From NCBI GenBank assembly GCA_034687125.1, contig JAQGBZ010000400.1, positions 1 to 54,472 on the forward strand: a stretch of DNA of 54,472 nucleotides. Direction: 5' to 3'. The position numbers and the translations under genes were made by a program. The DNA is from Neelides folsomi (Eukaryota; Arthropoda; Collembola; Neelipleona; Neelidae). Positions 27,701-38,471 of this stretch are shown one piece after another. The stretch's first letter is position 1; every line of letters begins with the position of its first letter. Below the pieces are notes generated by a model. The model worked only from the letters and a program-made list of their open reading frames with translations, was not told where the DNA came from and ran no database searches.

Positions 27701-29183
27701 GGAAGCAAATGGCGTTCATTTATTCATTTAAACTTCATTCCAAACTGTAGAACTTTCCTAATTGATCTCAATAGATCCAATGTTGGGTTTAATGCTGGAA
27801 TTGGGAAAGGCTTTTACATCAATTAAGAATTAACTCGCGTATTCATTCCAATTCCCTTTCAGCATTTCATGTTCAAATTGGTTTTTTGCACAAAACTCAT
27901 TCCACGATTTTGGCAAATATGGATCAAACAACTGAATTCGTAAATATGAGAAATAGTTATATAGTAGAATATACTGATATTATATTCAATATACACGATT
28001 GTGAGAATTTCTTCTAATTAAATTAAAGTTAAAATATTTAAAAATTAAATAGTTTTAAAATAAATTATTTGACTTTAATTTTTAACATTGTTAAATATTT
28101 ATTTTTATTAAAAAAATCTTCTATTTATTAAAATATCCAAATATTGAATGTTAGCGAATTGTCAGTTTGTTGAAACCTGTAAAGATCTTCAAACCCAATT
28201 TTATGATGTTTTGACGTTGGCAACGACGTCGTTAAAATTGAATTTACCTAACGGTGTACCAAAATTCACAACCAAATAAAAAACGTCCATAAAAAGCATA
28301 TGAAATATTTCATCTTTTCCACTTCACTCCCTTTAAAGGCCTTTGAAGAGGAAAATGAGGAAATTCCCATAAAAATCCCATAAAAATGAAATAAAATGAA
28401 CCATAAAATAAATATGAAATTTGGAAAACTAAAAGTTGAAATAAACTGAACAATGAAATGGAATTTGCGGTTAATTTTAAATTAAAATTAACAACTAACT
28501 CTTAAAATTCTTAATAATAATCTTAAATGATTTTCAGTTGTGGTAATTGAGATCTGACATTGAAATTGTGTGAATGACATTTGAAGACATCTCAAGGGTG
28601 AATTTTGTATGTTATTAGGAGACTTGTCGACGTCGCTGTTTGAACTCAACTAGAAGATTGATGGTCATTCACAAACTCAATAGAAATCAAATGGACTTTA
28701 AAAAATGAACCTCATTGGACAATTGCCAACTATTGTTAAATGACCCTTACGGTCATTTCTTAACTTCAATTATGGACATGAATACTTATATATTATATAT
28801 ACTTTAATATACAAAATACAATACATCTCTTGTGACACATTATGTCATTGAATTTTTATAATGTCAATTTATCTCTATATTAAATATAACTATAAAAATA
28901 CTCATATTCTATACATTTCAATACATCTGTCTGCATATCTCAAAATTTTCAATATATATCAATATATTTCAATATTTTCAGTATATGAGTAATATTCTTA
29001 TATTATGTATGTATGGATTCTTATATTTATTAACATGTTAATAATTATACTTACACTTGAGAGTTCATTATGTCTCTTGAGAAGATCTTGTGCATGGGAT
29101 TGGGCCTCGGCAGTGTCAATGTAAAGGAAGGACGCAAAGACCAAAAACGAAAATCGCCCCAAATAACACATTTTGGATTTCAT
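3711..29183 (-). CDS. Fas1: fasciclin I: four FAS1 domains, GPI-anchored, 11 exons
   Basis: Cell-surface adhesion protein of the fasciclin I / TGFBI / periostin superfamily. Exons in transcript order: 29183-29055, 9195-9048, 8731-8425, 8182-8086, 7795-7621, 7554-7388, 6198-6070, 5699-5574, 4957-4731, 4542-4205, 3949-3711. All phases agree, giving 693 residues, close to insect Fas1 (about 650). Residues 1-28 are a signal peptide ending TAEA. Four FAS1 repeats follow, at about 40-160, 175-325, 342-490 and 495-670. They carry FAS1 hallmarks: TLFAPNNKAI, TFFIPVDEAF, TLFVPTNE and TLFAPSNLAW near repeat starts; VVEGHVIPDHV (H box) in repeat 2; and repeat ends such as NGVIHMIDRVLG. The C terminus is a short hydrophobic tail after VTINGAPS, typical of a GPI-attachment signal. 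Intron 1 (9196-29054) is 19,859 bp and contains another gene on the opposite strand. The donor after exon 8 (GAG|GTTCCT) is weak. Confidence 0.93.
4958..6069. other. FAS1 introns 7 and 8 around exon 8, with AACAAGGTC repeats
   Basis: Apart from FAS1 exon 8 (5574-5699) this stretch is intronic. At 5780-5905 it holds four imperfect copies of an AAACAAACAAGGTCA-like unit, about 28-38 bases apart. No other feature seen. Confidence 0.5.
7007..7191. repeat. degenerate tandem repeat, ATCAAAATTGAGATTATTG-type unit
   Basis: About seven to eight imperfect copies of a unit resembling ATCAAAATTGAGATTATTG lie head to tail in FAS1 intron 6 (6199-7387). Copies vary in length and sequence, so it looks like an old minisatellite. 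No coding potential. Confidence 0.65.
11351..12072 (+). CDS. unrecognised small cysteine-containing secreted protein, nested in FAS1 intron 1 (one frame break)
   Basis: Function unknown. Exon 1 (11351-11452) begins with ATG and encodes a hydrophobic signal-like start (MNSKFCAFFTILFLINNG), ending at GAAAAG|GTAAAT. Exon 2 begins at 11595 after TTTCCAG, in phase 0. It encodes paired-cysteine segments: DCNCLTQFC, then FYCNDKCKY. Near 11840-11855 the frame shifts by one base. The other frame then runs DCLDDCNGVFSNG onward to a stop at 12070-12072, with late cysteines in FYCETILNC. The two halves have similar composition and the second frame is open to a natural end, so one gene with an indel is the simplest reading. 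A 34-base GT-AG stretch (11821-11854) would also restore frame but is too short for a typical intron. A possible AATAAA lies at 12239. The gene runs opposite to its host FAS1. Confidence 0.6.
12239..12244 (+). promoter_or_regulatory. possible polyadenylation signal of the nested gene
   Basis: AATAAA about 165 bases after the stop codon at 12072. A/T-rich DNA gives many chance matches, so this is only positional support. Confidence 0.3.
13282..13357. mobile_element. short mariner-type hairpin element (MITE or fused terminal repeats)
   Basis: Starts TACAGGGTGGGCGATAAGTATC and ends with the near-perfect reverse complement (GATACTTATGGCCCACCATGTA). The arms are about 28 bp with few mismatches around a short centre. 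TA at each outer end fits the Tc1/mariner target duplication. The arm closely matches the end of the mariner relic at 22976, so both belong to one family. Confidence 0.75.
14565..14656. repeat. three-copy tandem repeat, about 30-bp unit
   Basis: Three successive imperfect copies of a unit like AAATTGAACATTATTTA followed by (A/G)TTAACTTTA. Lies in FAS1 intron 1. Confidence 0.6.
15090..15408. repeat. degenerate minisatellite, CCCTATCT...TTTAAATGTTCAATT unit
   Basis: A run of roughly ten loosely conserved units combining TCTCCCTATCTGTTT and AAATGTTCAATT. Copies near 15340-15408 match best. Lies in FAS1 intron 1; no open frame of interest. Confidence 0.5.
17575..17690. other. GC-rich islet inside the AT-rich intron
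   Basis: A sharply GC-richer patch (GAGACGGCGGGGCGGGCCG near 17590) in otherwise AT-rich intron. Frames are open across it on both strands (plus 17385-17726, minus 17703-17458), but neither translation resembles a known family. It could be a regulatory element or alternative promoter, or chance. No splice-compatible link to FAS1 exon 2 was found. Confidence 0.4.
22974..23370 (+). mobile_element. decayed Tc1/mariner transposon with transposase C-terminal remnant
   Basis: The left end at 22974 is TA followed by CAGTGAGGGCCATAAGTATC, a mariner-like terminal repeat matching the hairpin at 13282. After about 160 bases the plus strand encodes RWIGRGP (about 23169-23190), then after a frameshift PDLTLLDFFLWGFLKTKVYA (about 23208-23268). 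These motifs are typical of mariner-family transposase C-terminal regions around the last catalytic Asp. Stops follow at about 23305. The N-terminal two thirds are missing and no right terminal repeat is visible, so this is a dead, internally deleted copy. Confidence 0.8.
25273..25336. repeat. perfect 25-bp inverted repeat with 14-base loop
   Basis: Arms 25273-25297 and 25312-25336 are exact reverse complements (outer part CATTTTATTATCATTTTC), separated by 14 bases. RNA from either strand would form a 25-bp hairpin. It lies in FAS1 intron 1. No TA duplication or known transposon end was recognised. Confidence 0.85.
25781..25799. repeat. short CCTAA-type tract
   Basis: TCCTAACCTAACCTAATCT: four near-copies of CCTAA, the complement of the arthropod telomere unit TTAGG with spacing variation. 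Short interstitial tracts like this are common in arthropod genomes. Confidence 0.4.
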
Positions 29184-29261
29184 TGTATTATTTAGCGAAG
29201 TTGAAGTTTAGAAGTTAATTGGGAATTAATTCTTAATTAGAATTAATTAAGAGTTAAAATC

Positions 29262-29299
29262 CACTTGACCAGTTTGCCCTTCAACTTGAGTTTTTTATA
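29262..29299 (-). promoter_or_regulatory. candidate FAS1 core promoter (TATA box plus initiator)
   Basis: On the minus strand TATAAAAA occupies 29299-29292. A TCAAGT initiator-like hexamer lies at 29268-29263, placing its A (29266) about 33 bases from the TATA start, the usual distance. The 5' leader would be about 83 bases before the ATG at 29183. Position and spacing fit, but the sequence is AT-rich and the initiator is imperfect. Confidence 0.4.
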
Positions 29300-32200
29300 T
29301 TTTTGATCTTCAAGGTTCCCGGTTGGGTCCGACTGAGTCCGAGGAGAAAAATCAATCCACCCGCATTTGAATCCAAAATACTTTTTTTTATTTCTTCACT
29401 CAACTCCTTCGATATTTCTTCAATCAATAAACAGCCACGCGAACTTCACCGTTTATTTTATGTAATAATAAATTGATATTCCAAATGGCAGTAGTTATTG
29501 CATTACAAGATTCTTCTCCAATATTCTTATAGTCTTTTATAGACTTTTATTAATAATTACTATTTTAATTCACTGGTAATTAAATTCCCAATTTAATATA
29601 AAGCTTTAATTGCTTTAACGTAAAGCTTTAATGTTAAGGTTTAATATAGTTATATAATGTAGTTTAATAATGTAGTTATTTAAGGTGAGTTTTTATCAGA
29701 AGGAACTTTTTATATTTCTAGGCCTTTGGATTTTATTAGAGAAAATGAAATTCCGGGAAATAATTTAATTAATTTAATTGAGTTTATTTTAACAATCTCA
29801 AAATTGGATTTTTGAGAAAGATTGAATTTCCTCCTTTATAAGATCACAAATTGGCAAGGAGGAATTTGGCTTATTGAAAAGCGAGGTCTTGCCGTGGAGG
29901 AGTTTGGGCCACAACTGAGGAACTTTTCAACGTTGGTTCGCTTTGGTTGGTGGACGGACGCATGTCCTCCCTCCTCCCCAATATTGACCTAAAACCAAAA
30001 CGCCAAGTTCAAAACCCGCCTTCTTGAAACGTTTACCCGTCATTTTAAAAAATTCTATAATATCTCATATATGAATTAATATGATCATACAATAAATTAA
30101 TTCTATTAAGATTAAATTGATTTTAATCATTTTAACATTTCTTAAAGTTAATGAATTATATTTATTAAAAGCAACACTTGTTAGGAAATACTGATTTGAT
30201 TAACCTTGATAATGTTAATTTAAATCGAAAATTATTATTTTCTTGATGGCATCAAGTGTATTTGAAATTTTAGATTAATTTAATTAAATTAACTGTTAAA
30301 TTAAACTTAACAAAAGAGCTTCAGCAAAATTATTAATTTTCTGTTCGATTTAATTTTCATCTTTAATAATTTAAGTTTATGAATTAGAAACAAACGGCGT
30401 GTTGGGATGAAATGCGTAATTGTGTGTAAATTGATAAAAATTCCATTGATTGAGGTCTTTGAGGTTCGAAATAAAAGTTTTATCTTTTTCTCCCATCGCC
30501 ATTTATCTTTGGAGTTGTGGAGTGAAGTGGAAGTGAAATTTGGAGGGGGCAAATGAAGCAAATGAGTAAAAAAAGGAAGGGTCATTTAATCATTCAACCA
30601 TCTCCTTCCATAATGACTCTTTTATGGGGAATTGAGAAGTTTAAATAAATTAAACCTTCAATGGGAGATTCATAATGAGATTAAATGAGAAAAAATGTTC
30701 AAAATCACCCTACAATCAAATATACAAAAATTACATATCAGGCGCCCCTTAAAATTACTTAATATAAATACAGATATAATATCTACCAAATTTACTGTAT
30801 TATATTGTGCGTATTGTATTAAATGTATTATGTATTATATTATCATATGAGGGACAATAACTGTTTTAAAATAGAGATATAACATTGTAAATAAGGGCAT
30901 TAGATTGTAATAGATATTAGCCGTAAAAATGATATCAGTTGTATAATCGAATCAAATTGATATTTTATATGAGCTTGTATGTTTAATATACCAAATGTTT
31001 AACATTTAATATATATGATCCTTTAATATATTTTGTATCCTACCAGGTGTATTTGTATTTTTTCATCGGTTTTTCCCCTTTATTTGTATTTATATGGAGT
31101 GTTGTGTTGGGTTCATCTCCCCTCCAGGGATCTCTCATATAAATTACATCACCTCTTATTGCCTTTCAATCCCCAAGTTGTACAATGATCTTTTCCCGAC
31201 CCACCCGCCTTGCCACTCCATTTGGTTCAAAACAAAACTCCTTCCCTTCTCAATCTCTCTTTCAGGAACCATGAAACGATGAAAAATGTCAAAAGTCCAT
31301 TTCCTACATTTCCCAACCTATCCGAACCTATCCCAACTTAACTGTAGCCCAACAACTCAAACTAACCAAATCGGACAATCGAACAATAATAACAATACAT
31401 ATAATACTATAATACAATTCAACCATACAATCTCATATAAAACGCGTATGAAATAAATAAAATATATTACATATGCTTACATATGTAGAATTTACAATTT
31501 TCTCTCATTTATCATTTCATTCATTTCCCATACATTTTTGTATTACATATTCTACATACAACATACATACAGTATTTGTATTTCTATACATATTCGTATT
31601 AGGGACATATTCATAATGACAATGTTAATGTACGACTGTCTGTGAATGAATATAATAATTAGCGTAACTTAATGTGGGTCGTTGAGTGGGTCATAAATTG
31701 ACTGTTGAATCTGCATGGGTTTGACGTCCATCGATGGTTTCCAAATTGGTCACGGCGGAGAGAAAGAAATGAAAAGAATTTGAAGAGCAAAGAGCAGAAG
31801 GGTGAGAGTTGAAAGAGTTTTTTAAATGGTGAGAGCGGAAGTTTGGAAAACGCCGTCTCGGTCTCCATAAAAAGATGTTGCGGTGATAATTGATCGGATT
31901 AAACGCGCATTCCTCCCACAACTAACTTCCTCCCTTCAAACACATTCAAAATTACATTCAAAAACTTAACTCATTAATGGATTGACACACTGAAAAGCTC
32001 TCGGGCTATATTTAGAGATTTATACCAAATTTATAGGTCTAGAGATAAGTTCCATACATAAAGTTTATACTTATATAAAATAAGATTAAGTATCCAAATA
32101 ATGATTATATCATTATAAGCATCATTATGATATAACATTAAGTATCCTAATAATCTAACATTAAGTATCCTTACAAGGCAATAATCATTATATTAGATTG

Positions 32201-34776
32201 AGAATGATCATTTAGGTATAAGCATTTGAGCATAAGCGTTTGAGCATAAAAGCATTAAGGCCTTAACATTAAACACTCTTAATTTAAATTAAGGAGATTT
32301 TTCCTTAATTAAAGGTATATGAAGTGATGTAAAATAAGGAATGTGTTGTGTGAGGTTCCGTTGATCTCATATAGCTTTTGTATTTACTTTGGGGTTGAAA
32401 TGAGTGGAAGATAAATGAGGGATTTAGCGATAAAAAGGAAATCAAGTTTGGGATCAACTGACATTTCCTCTCCACCTTCATTTGTTATTCTTCACTGATT
32501 TCTCTCCCTCCACTTCAAACATCACCAAATTCACTTTAAGTCCTAAAGAACACTCCAAACGGTCCAAAAGAGAGAAAATCCTTAAAAGACTCCTTCAACG
32601 TTTCCATTACAATCACAAAGGAAAATCCCCCTTCTTTTAAACTCACAATCTCTTAATGTCTTTAACTCTTAATGGACTTTAACTCAAATCCCCCAAATAA
32701 CAAATATGAAAAATAGCCAATATAAAAAATAACCGATATAAAAATTATTCTTATTTGCCAATTTTATATTTTTGGATTTTACGGGAGTTGTTTTTATTTT
32801 AAATATAAAATATAAATATAAATTAAGTGGTAAATAATTGGTAGATATCATGCAGCATGCAGGGTGTCTATGTACCTATAACGAATTTAAAAGTTTAACT
32901 TGAACCTAACTTTAATTGTAATTCCCAATTTTGTAATTTCTTTCGTTATATTGATTCCTAAGTCTTTTATTATTCCAGCGTAGGGGAAAGAGTATAAAGG
33001 AGATAATGGTCCTTGTCTGTCCATATGGAATAACTCTTGGAGCGGAAAGGTCCGGAAGGAAATGCGAGTCAATCAATACAAATAGACGCTTTTATCAACC
33101 CAATTCATCATCCACATCCATCCACATCCATCCACATCAATTGCCTCAAACACATCAATAGATGAAATCCATCTATAGTTCACAATGCATCTGAGATCTA
33201 AACACTTTGGTGTCATCGTCATCAATAGAGAAATAGATATTATATTTTATACAGATATATTTTACACATTATACATATTGGATATATTTTATATGATACA
33301 TTTTATATAATAGATATATTTTATATACAGTGAAATTGATGACCCATTGGAATGAAAAAGAGGAAATGGATAGATTTGGACAAATATGGAAAATGAAATT
33401 CGGAGGGTTCCGAATTTGTTTTCCTCCTTCCGTTCCACCCAACTGCCCCAAATCCCAAACCGAACACCAAATGGAAAAGAACAAAACGGGAATTGTCAAA
33501 ATGTCCCTTTTGGATCCAAAGAGCCAAAGAATCCAAACAATGAAAAGAGAGAAATTCATTCAACAGATCCAAACAGATCCAACAAATCCAAACAGATCCA
33601 ACAGATGACAAGAAAGACAAAATATTAATTCAATTAACTTTTAGTTATTTCAACAATGTTTTCATTCTTCTATCTTTTTCATGCTTTTCCATTCTCTTCT
33701 GTTTTCTGATCTTTCCCATTGACAATTTCAGAAGGATCCATTCAATAAAATAATTTATTGTCTAATAAATAAATATCTTGCTAAATAATATCAGTAGCTT
33801 TCTTTCTTAACATGCTGGAAAAATTTAATAAAAAATGTTGATTTATTAACTCCATTTAAATTAATTATAAAAAAAATTTATTAAAATAAATGATTGGTAA
33901 GTAAAACAGTTCAAATGTCGTATCGAGGTATTGTTATGAATCTTTAAGTACTTAAAAGTTCCTGGAATCATTTAGTATCTGATGATTCAAATGTTTAAAT
34001 ATTTCGAATCGATTCAAATGAGTCAAATTGTAATTAAAACTGAATTAAGATAGTGAAATAATTTATGGGAATTTTGTTCCGGTTCCATGTGGGTTGGCGA
34101 GAGAGAAATTTTCTGGAACGGATCGATCGTAACGAGGAGAATTCTTAATTAACCTCAACTCCGCTTTCATTTATTTAAATAATCGTTAATATTAAATAAC
34201 CAAGCAGTTTTTGATTATAGTTAATACTGCTGAAACATTGGTTTCATTTAATTTTGTTTCCGTTTAAGGATTGTTGAGAGTTTGTTAGCTAACATTAAGC
34301 TCAAGATTTTATTTAAAAGGGAAAGTTTAAAGGGAATGTGTGGGGAATGGGAGATTGTGTTAATTTGGCAGTTGGTGAGGAACTCAAACCGGTTCGCAGA
34401 TTCACCAACAACAAACCACCAGGTGAGATGGCAAAAGCAAAAACACATCATCAACAATTATAGAAAGTTCTGCCAATTCCCACCGTTTTTCCTCCTTCAA
34501 GTCAATTAACATCTTTAAACATCTTTAAACCTTAAATCCATCCATAGTTAAGTCATCTTTAAAGTTAATTCAAAGGTAAGTTTAATAAAATAATATTTAA
34601 ATATAGTTTGTGAAAAATACAAATCTATCTGTCAAAGTTTAAAGTTTTTCATTAAATAATTAAATTATTTAAAAGTAAACGAGCTAACTTTAATTCCTGT
34701 AGGAATTTTGAGTTTCCGGAGATTTCTCTTTTAATTTTGATTTCCACCGATTCGATTCCTCAACTTGGTGGAAAAA
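29300..34776. other. long gene-free interval between FAS1 and DOLPP1
   Basis: The two flanking genes diverge from here, so both promoters should lie at its edges. I see no splice-supported exon. Open frames at 31659-31921, 33269-33628 and 34248-34509 lack recognisable domains and overlap each other on both strands. Minor repeats: ATTAAGTATCC and AAGCATTTGAGCAT units (32095-32255), CATCCACATC units (33108-33140) and CAGATCCAA units (33565-33603). Confidence 0.55.
32095..32255. repeat. short interspersed repeats (ATTAAGTATCC, AAGCATTTGAGCAT)
   Basis: ATTAAGTATCC occurs three times between 32085 and 32171. AAGC(A/G)TTTGAGCAT occurs twice in tandem at about 32220-32250. The intervening sequence includes a weak inverted repeat. 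Probably an old, diverged repeat cluster. Confidence 0.45.
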
Positions 34777-36182
34777 ATGGACAATGAAATTGAATGGATT
34801 CCTTTCGCCCTCACTCACATTGAATTCCCAAAAGGTTCGAAATAATTAGCTTAAACAATCAAACTTTAAACAAACTTTTAATTAATTGGATAAATTGAAT
34901 TATTAAATGAATTTTAAATTTATTCAATGGATTTGATTTCAGGGGATTTCATAGGAAAAGTTTTAGCAATATCCAGTTTAATGCCGATGGGAATCATTGC
35001 TGGGTTCATTGCACTCATCCTTTTTAGAAGAGATTTGCACACAGTAAGGAAATTAATTAATAAATTTAATTAATCAAACTATGACATATTTTGATGCTTA
35101 ATATTCACTACAAGCTATTATTTAAATTAATTGATTTAATAATAAAGAAATGTAAAATTAAAGTACCTATTCGGTTTTGGCTTATATTTACAATTAGTTT
35201 AATTTTGGTTAGTTGATATTTTAATCAGATTTTTAATCAGATCACATTCTTCATTGGTCTCCTGACAAACGAAGTTCTTAACATGATCTTAAAATATGGA
35301 ATTCGCGAATCTCGTCCAATGCAAAGGAACGTTCAATACACGGAATTCGGAATGCCGTCGAGTCATTCGCAACTCATGTGGTTTTTTGCCATTTACGCCG
35401 TCTTTTTTACTCTCATAAGGTGAGAATAGAAATTAATTCGAAGGAAGAAATTCAAGATCAACTAATTGATATTTAATTTAATGGTTTTAATTATTTAATT
35501 CAAAAGGCTTCATAAATATCCCGAGCATAACTTTATAAGGAAAATGACCATCATTTCAATCGTGACTTTTTGTGCGACTTGTGTCGCTTACAGCCGGTAA
35601 GTTTACAATTAAATTGTTAAATTAAAATAACAAAACTAAATGATAATACATAGTTGATTCTTCATAAAGTCCATTTTATATATTTGTAAACTTATCCAAA
35701 TTAAAGTTATGATACAATTAATAAATTAGTTTAAAGTTAAGTTAATTTCTTATTACAATAAAAAGATAATTATAGTTATAGTTAATTTGAGCTAATTTGA
35801 GAATCATTGCAAATTTCCCAGAATTTACCTTTTGTACCATACTTGGTCACAAATCCTTTGGGGTGCGATTGTTGGAAGTATTTTTGCAACTTTTTGGTTT
35901 TCCCTCACTCACTACGTTTTCACTCCTAAATTCCACGACATTGCCGCTTGGTAAAACCTCGTTCAATTAATTATTAAAATTAAATTAAATTAACAATATA
36001 ATAATTAATAAATAGATATTTTGGTTCATTTTCTTAACAAAATTTTAAATTTATATTTTTATAGGCCAATTTGCGAACTTTTACTCGTTCGGGACACAAC
36101 GTTGATTCCGAATATTTTATGGTTTGAATACACCAACACGAGAACTGAAGCGAGACGAAGAGCAAGAAAACAAATCCAGTGA
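34777..36182 (+). CDS. DOLPP1: dolichyldiphosphatase (dolichyl pyrophosphate phosphatase 1), 6 exons
   Basis: ER-membrane enzyme removing one phosphate from dolichyl diphosphate, which recycles the lipid carrier of N-glycosylation. Exons: 34777-34834, 34943-35043, 35241-35419, 35507-35596, 35822-35950, 36065-36182. Phases all agree; 224 residues (human 238). The protein opens LTHIEFPKGD, near-identical in arrangement to the vertebrate start. PAP2-superfamily phosphatase motifs are complete: KYGIRESRP (motif 1), GMPSSHSQ (motif 2, catalytic His) and YSRIYLLYHTWSQ (motif 3, Arg and His). Four hydrophobic membrane segments are visible, and the C terminus reads RDTTLIPNILWFEYTNTRTEARRR, a family signature. 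Exon 3 has two possible acceptors 12 bases apart. AATAAA motifs at 36790 and 36800 may serve 3' processing. Confidence 0.95.
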
Positions 36183-38471
36183 AGGAACCAAAGAAAGAAT
36201 TCCAAATTCATACCAATCTTCTGATTCACATTCGAAGCTCAAACTTCCATTTCAAATTATGATTTAAAAACAGTTAAGTTAATTACTGTTAAATATATAT
36301 AACTACATGTATAACTATGTAACTATGTTAAGTATTAACTACTATTATTAATATGGATGTTATCAATTATCAATATTAACTATTGTTAACTTCAATTGCA
36401 ATTGTTATAATGTTAAATTAAGTTATGACAATTCTGTTAAAAGTGAAAATGAATCTTCAATATGAATGTAACTTGTTCAAATTTTGTTTATATTTTTGAA
36501 AATATCAATTTATTATTTTATTATTAAAATAATTATTAAAATGTTAATGCAGTTAATTGATATTAAAATGTTTAAATGAACATTGAACATTAAAATTCTC
36601 CAATTATGACCATTAATTGTTAAATGTTAATCATTTACTAAAATGACCTTAAAATGAATTATTCGAAAAACAAATGTAAACTAAAAGGGTAAAAACATAA
36701 GGGTTGATTAAAAGTTCTTGTTTAAAAATGTCCAATTTCTGACCTCAATTAGTTAAATGCTTTTAAACTTTAAATCTATTTCATGTTGAAATAAAGTAAA
36801 TAAAGTGTTTAAGAAAAAATCATTTTTTTATTCTTCACATCACACACGTCGCTTGGATTACACATTTATTTGAAAATACAAAGTGATCAGATTCACTTTA
36901 ATTACAATTCATTTCCATCATTTTTTATTTAAATTTAGATCCAAATGAATAATTCCAATTGAGTATCAAAACATTATCAAATTAACTTTAATTGCATTTA
37001 GAAATCGTTATTAAATCTAACCATAATTATTTTCATAATTAAAATATAAACGCGACGATAAAAGTAAACGTAAAACGACATTTTGACAATTCACAGAATT
37101 GAAGCGATCACTTTATACGAATCCCAATTACAGAATAATTTTAATTTTAACTGTAATTACTAATTATCTTAATTACAGTTAATTACTACTATCCTGTAGT
37201 TACAATTAACTCTAAACAATCAACATAATTCTCAATTAACTGACCGTAAACTCAATTAACTAATCGTAAAATAACAGACAACATTTAACCAACATAAGTA
37301 ATAAAATTTAACATTGGATTATTTAACAAAAAAGACATTTGTTGGAATTGGATTATTTTTATTAAGCGTTTCCCTAAATATCACTAAAAAACTATTTCCA
37401 GTATACACATTGAAGAACTTCTCTGTATTTTAATTCCGAAAATATTGAGAATCCATTTTGAGCTTATTTTGAAGGAGAATTCGAAGCATATGATATAATC
37501 TATCTAAACTTAAATACAATTAAACTCAATGTTAATTATAACTATCGTGATTCAGCTAACTATTCTTTTTACCTTTCATTTAGTAAATGAGTAAAACCTA
37601 AGTTAAATCTTTGATCTAACTTAATTCTTAAACTCATTTCTAAACCAATAATTTTGAATTGGATTTATTTTGCTCTACAAAATGAAAATCATTCAAATCA
37701 AAACTACAATGTAAATAATTAAATATTCAAATAATCTTAATTTCATTTTCTATAAATTCCCTATCAAAGTTTAAGATTTGTACTCGAACATTTCAAAAGT
37801 GGTAATTTCAATTTCTAATTTCAATTTCTAATTTCAATATTCATTAAATATCAAATAAAGCGCAGATTATATAAAATACAAATTTCATACTACAAATTTG
37901 GAATAGAATTTATAAATTGACATTAATTTCCAATCAAAAACTATAAAATTCTCTTCATAAATTGCTTAAGATAAATTTTGAGTAAACTTGGCACGAATAC
38001 TTCTTTTATCAATTTACACTATTTTACCAACTATGTTTTCTCCTCCTCCTCCTCCTTTTCTTCTTCTCAATGTCAGAGTTCATTTTCCTATAAAAATATC
38101 AAACCAAATTAAAACAAAAGCATTAATTCAGAATTTATTATAAACACAAAAACGAGCAACAAAGCAATGGCATGCAAGAGGAAAAAAGTATTCAAAAAAG
38201 AAAAAAGAATCAAAGTGCTAAAAATTGAAAAAAAGAAAGTGTTCAAAAGAGCAAAATAAGAATTAAAGTGGAAAAATAAATAATAAAAATGGATAAATCA
38301 AAAAAAATAAAGGAAGAAAAAAGTTAAAGTTTTTTAAATAAATCCTATATTTAGAAAAAGAAAAGTTTTTAGCGAGATTATTTCAAGCTTGCTTTTAAGG
38401 CATGATAAATTGAATGTTAATTGAATGTTAATTTGTTTGGGTTTTGGGGGACTTGCCATTGGATTGTGCGA
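36183..38471. other. intergenic between converging DOLPP1 and PHF14
   Basis: Contains the 3' untranslated ends of both genes. Candidate DOLPP1 polyadenylation signals AATAAA lie at 36790 and 36800. An imperfect 20-bp duplication (TCAATTAACTGACCGTAAA-like) lies at about 37233-37273. On the minus strand at 38087-38040 an acceptor-like TATAG is followed by a purine-rich stretch that could be a short last exon of PHF14 (see that entry). No other coding exon recognised. Confidence 0.5.

Larger units (their letters stand above)
9196..29054 (-). other. giant first intron of FAS1 (19.9 kb)
   Basis: The boundaries are defined by the donor after exon 1 (AGT|GTAAGT, 29054-29049) and the acceptor TTTTCAG at 9202-9196. 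Joining them restores phase 0 and a continuous N-terminal FAS1 domain. Contents that I can support: a nested plus-strand gene (11351-12072), a mariner-end hairpin (13282-13357), a decayed mariner copy (22974-23370), a perfect inverted repeat (25273-25336), tandem repeats at 14565-14656 and 15090-15408, and a GC-rich islet at about 17575-17690. The rest is AT-rich with no exon, RNA gene or other element recognised. First introns of this size often carry enhancers; that is inference. Confidence 0.85.

Noticed and set aside
33269..33628. Overlapping open frames on both strands
   Set aside because: Coincidental openness; part of it is the CAGATCCAA tandem repeat and no frame shows a conserved domain.
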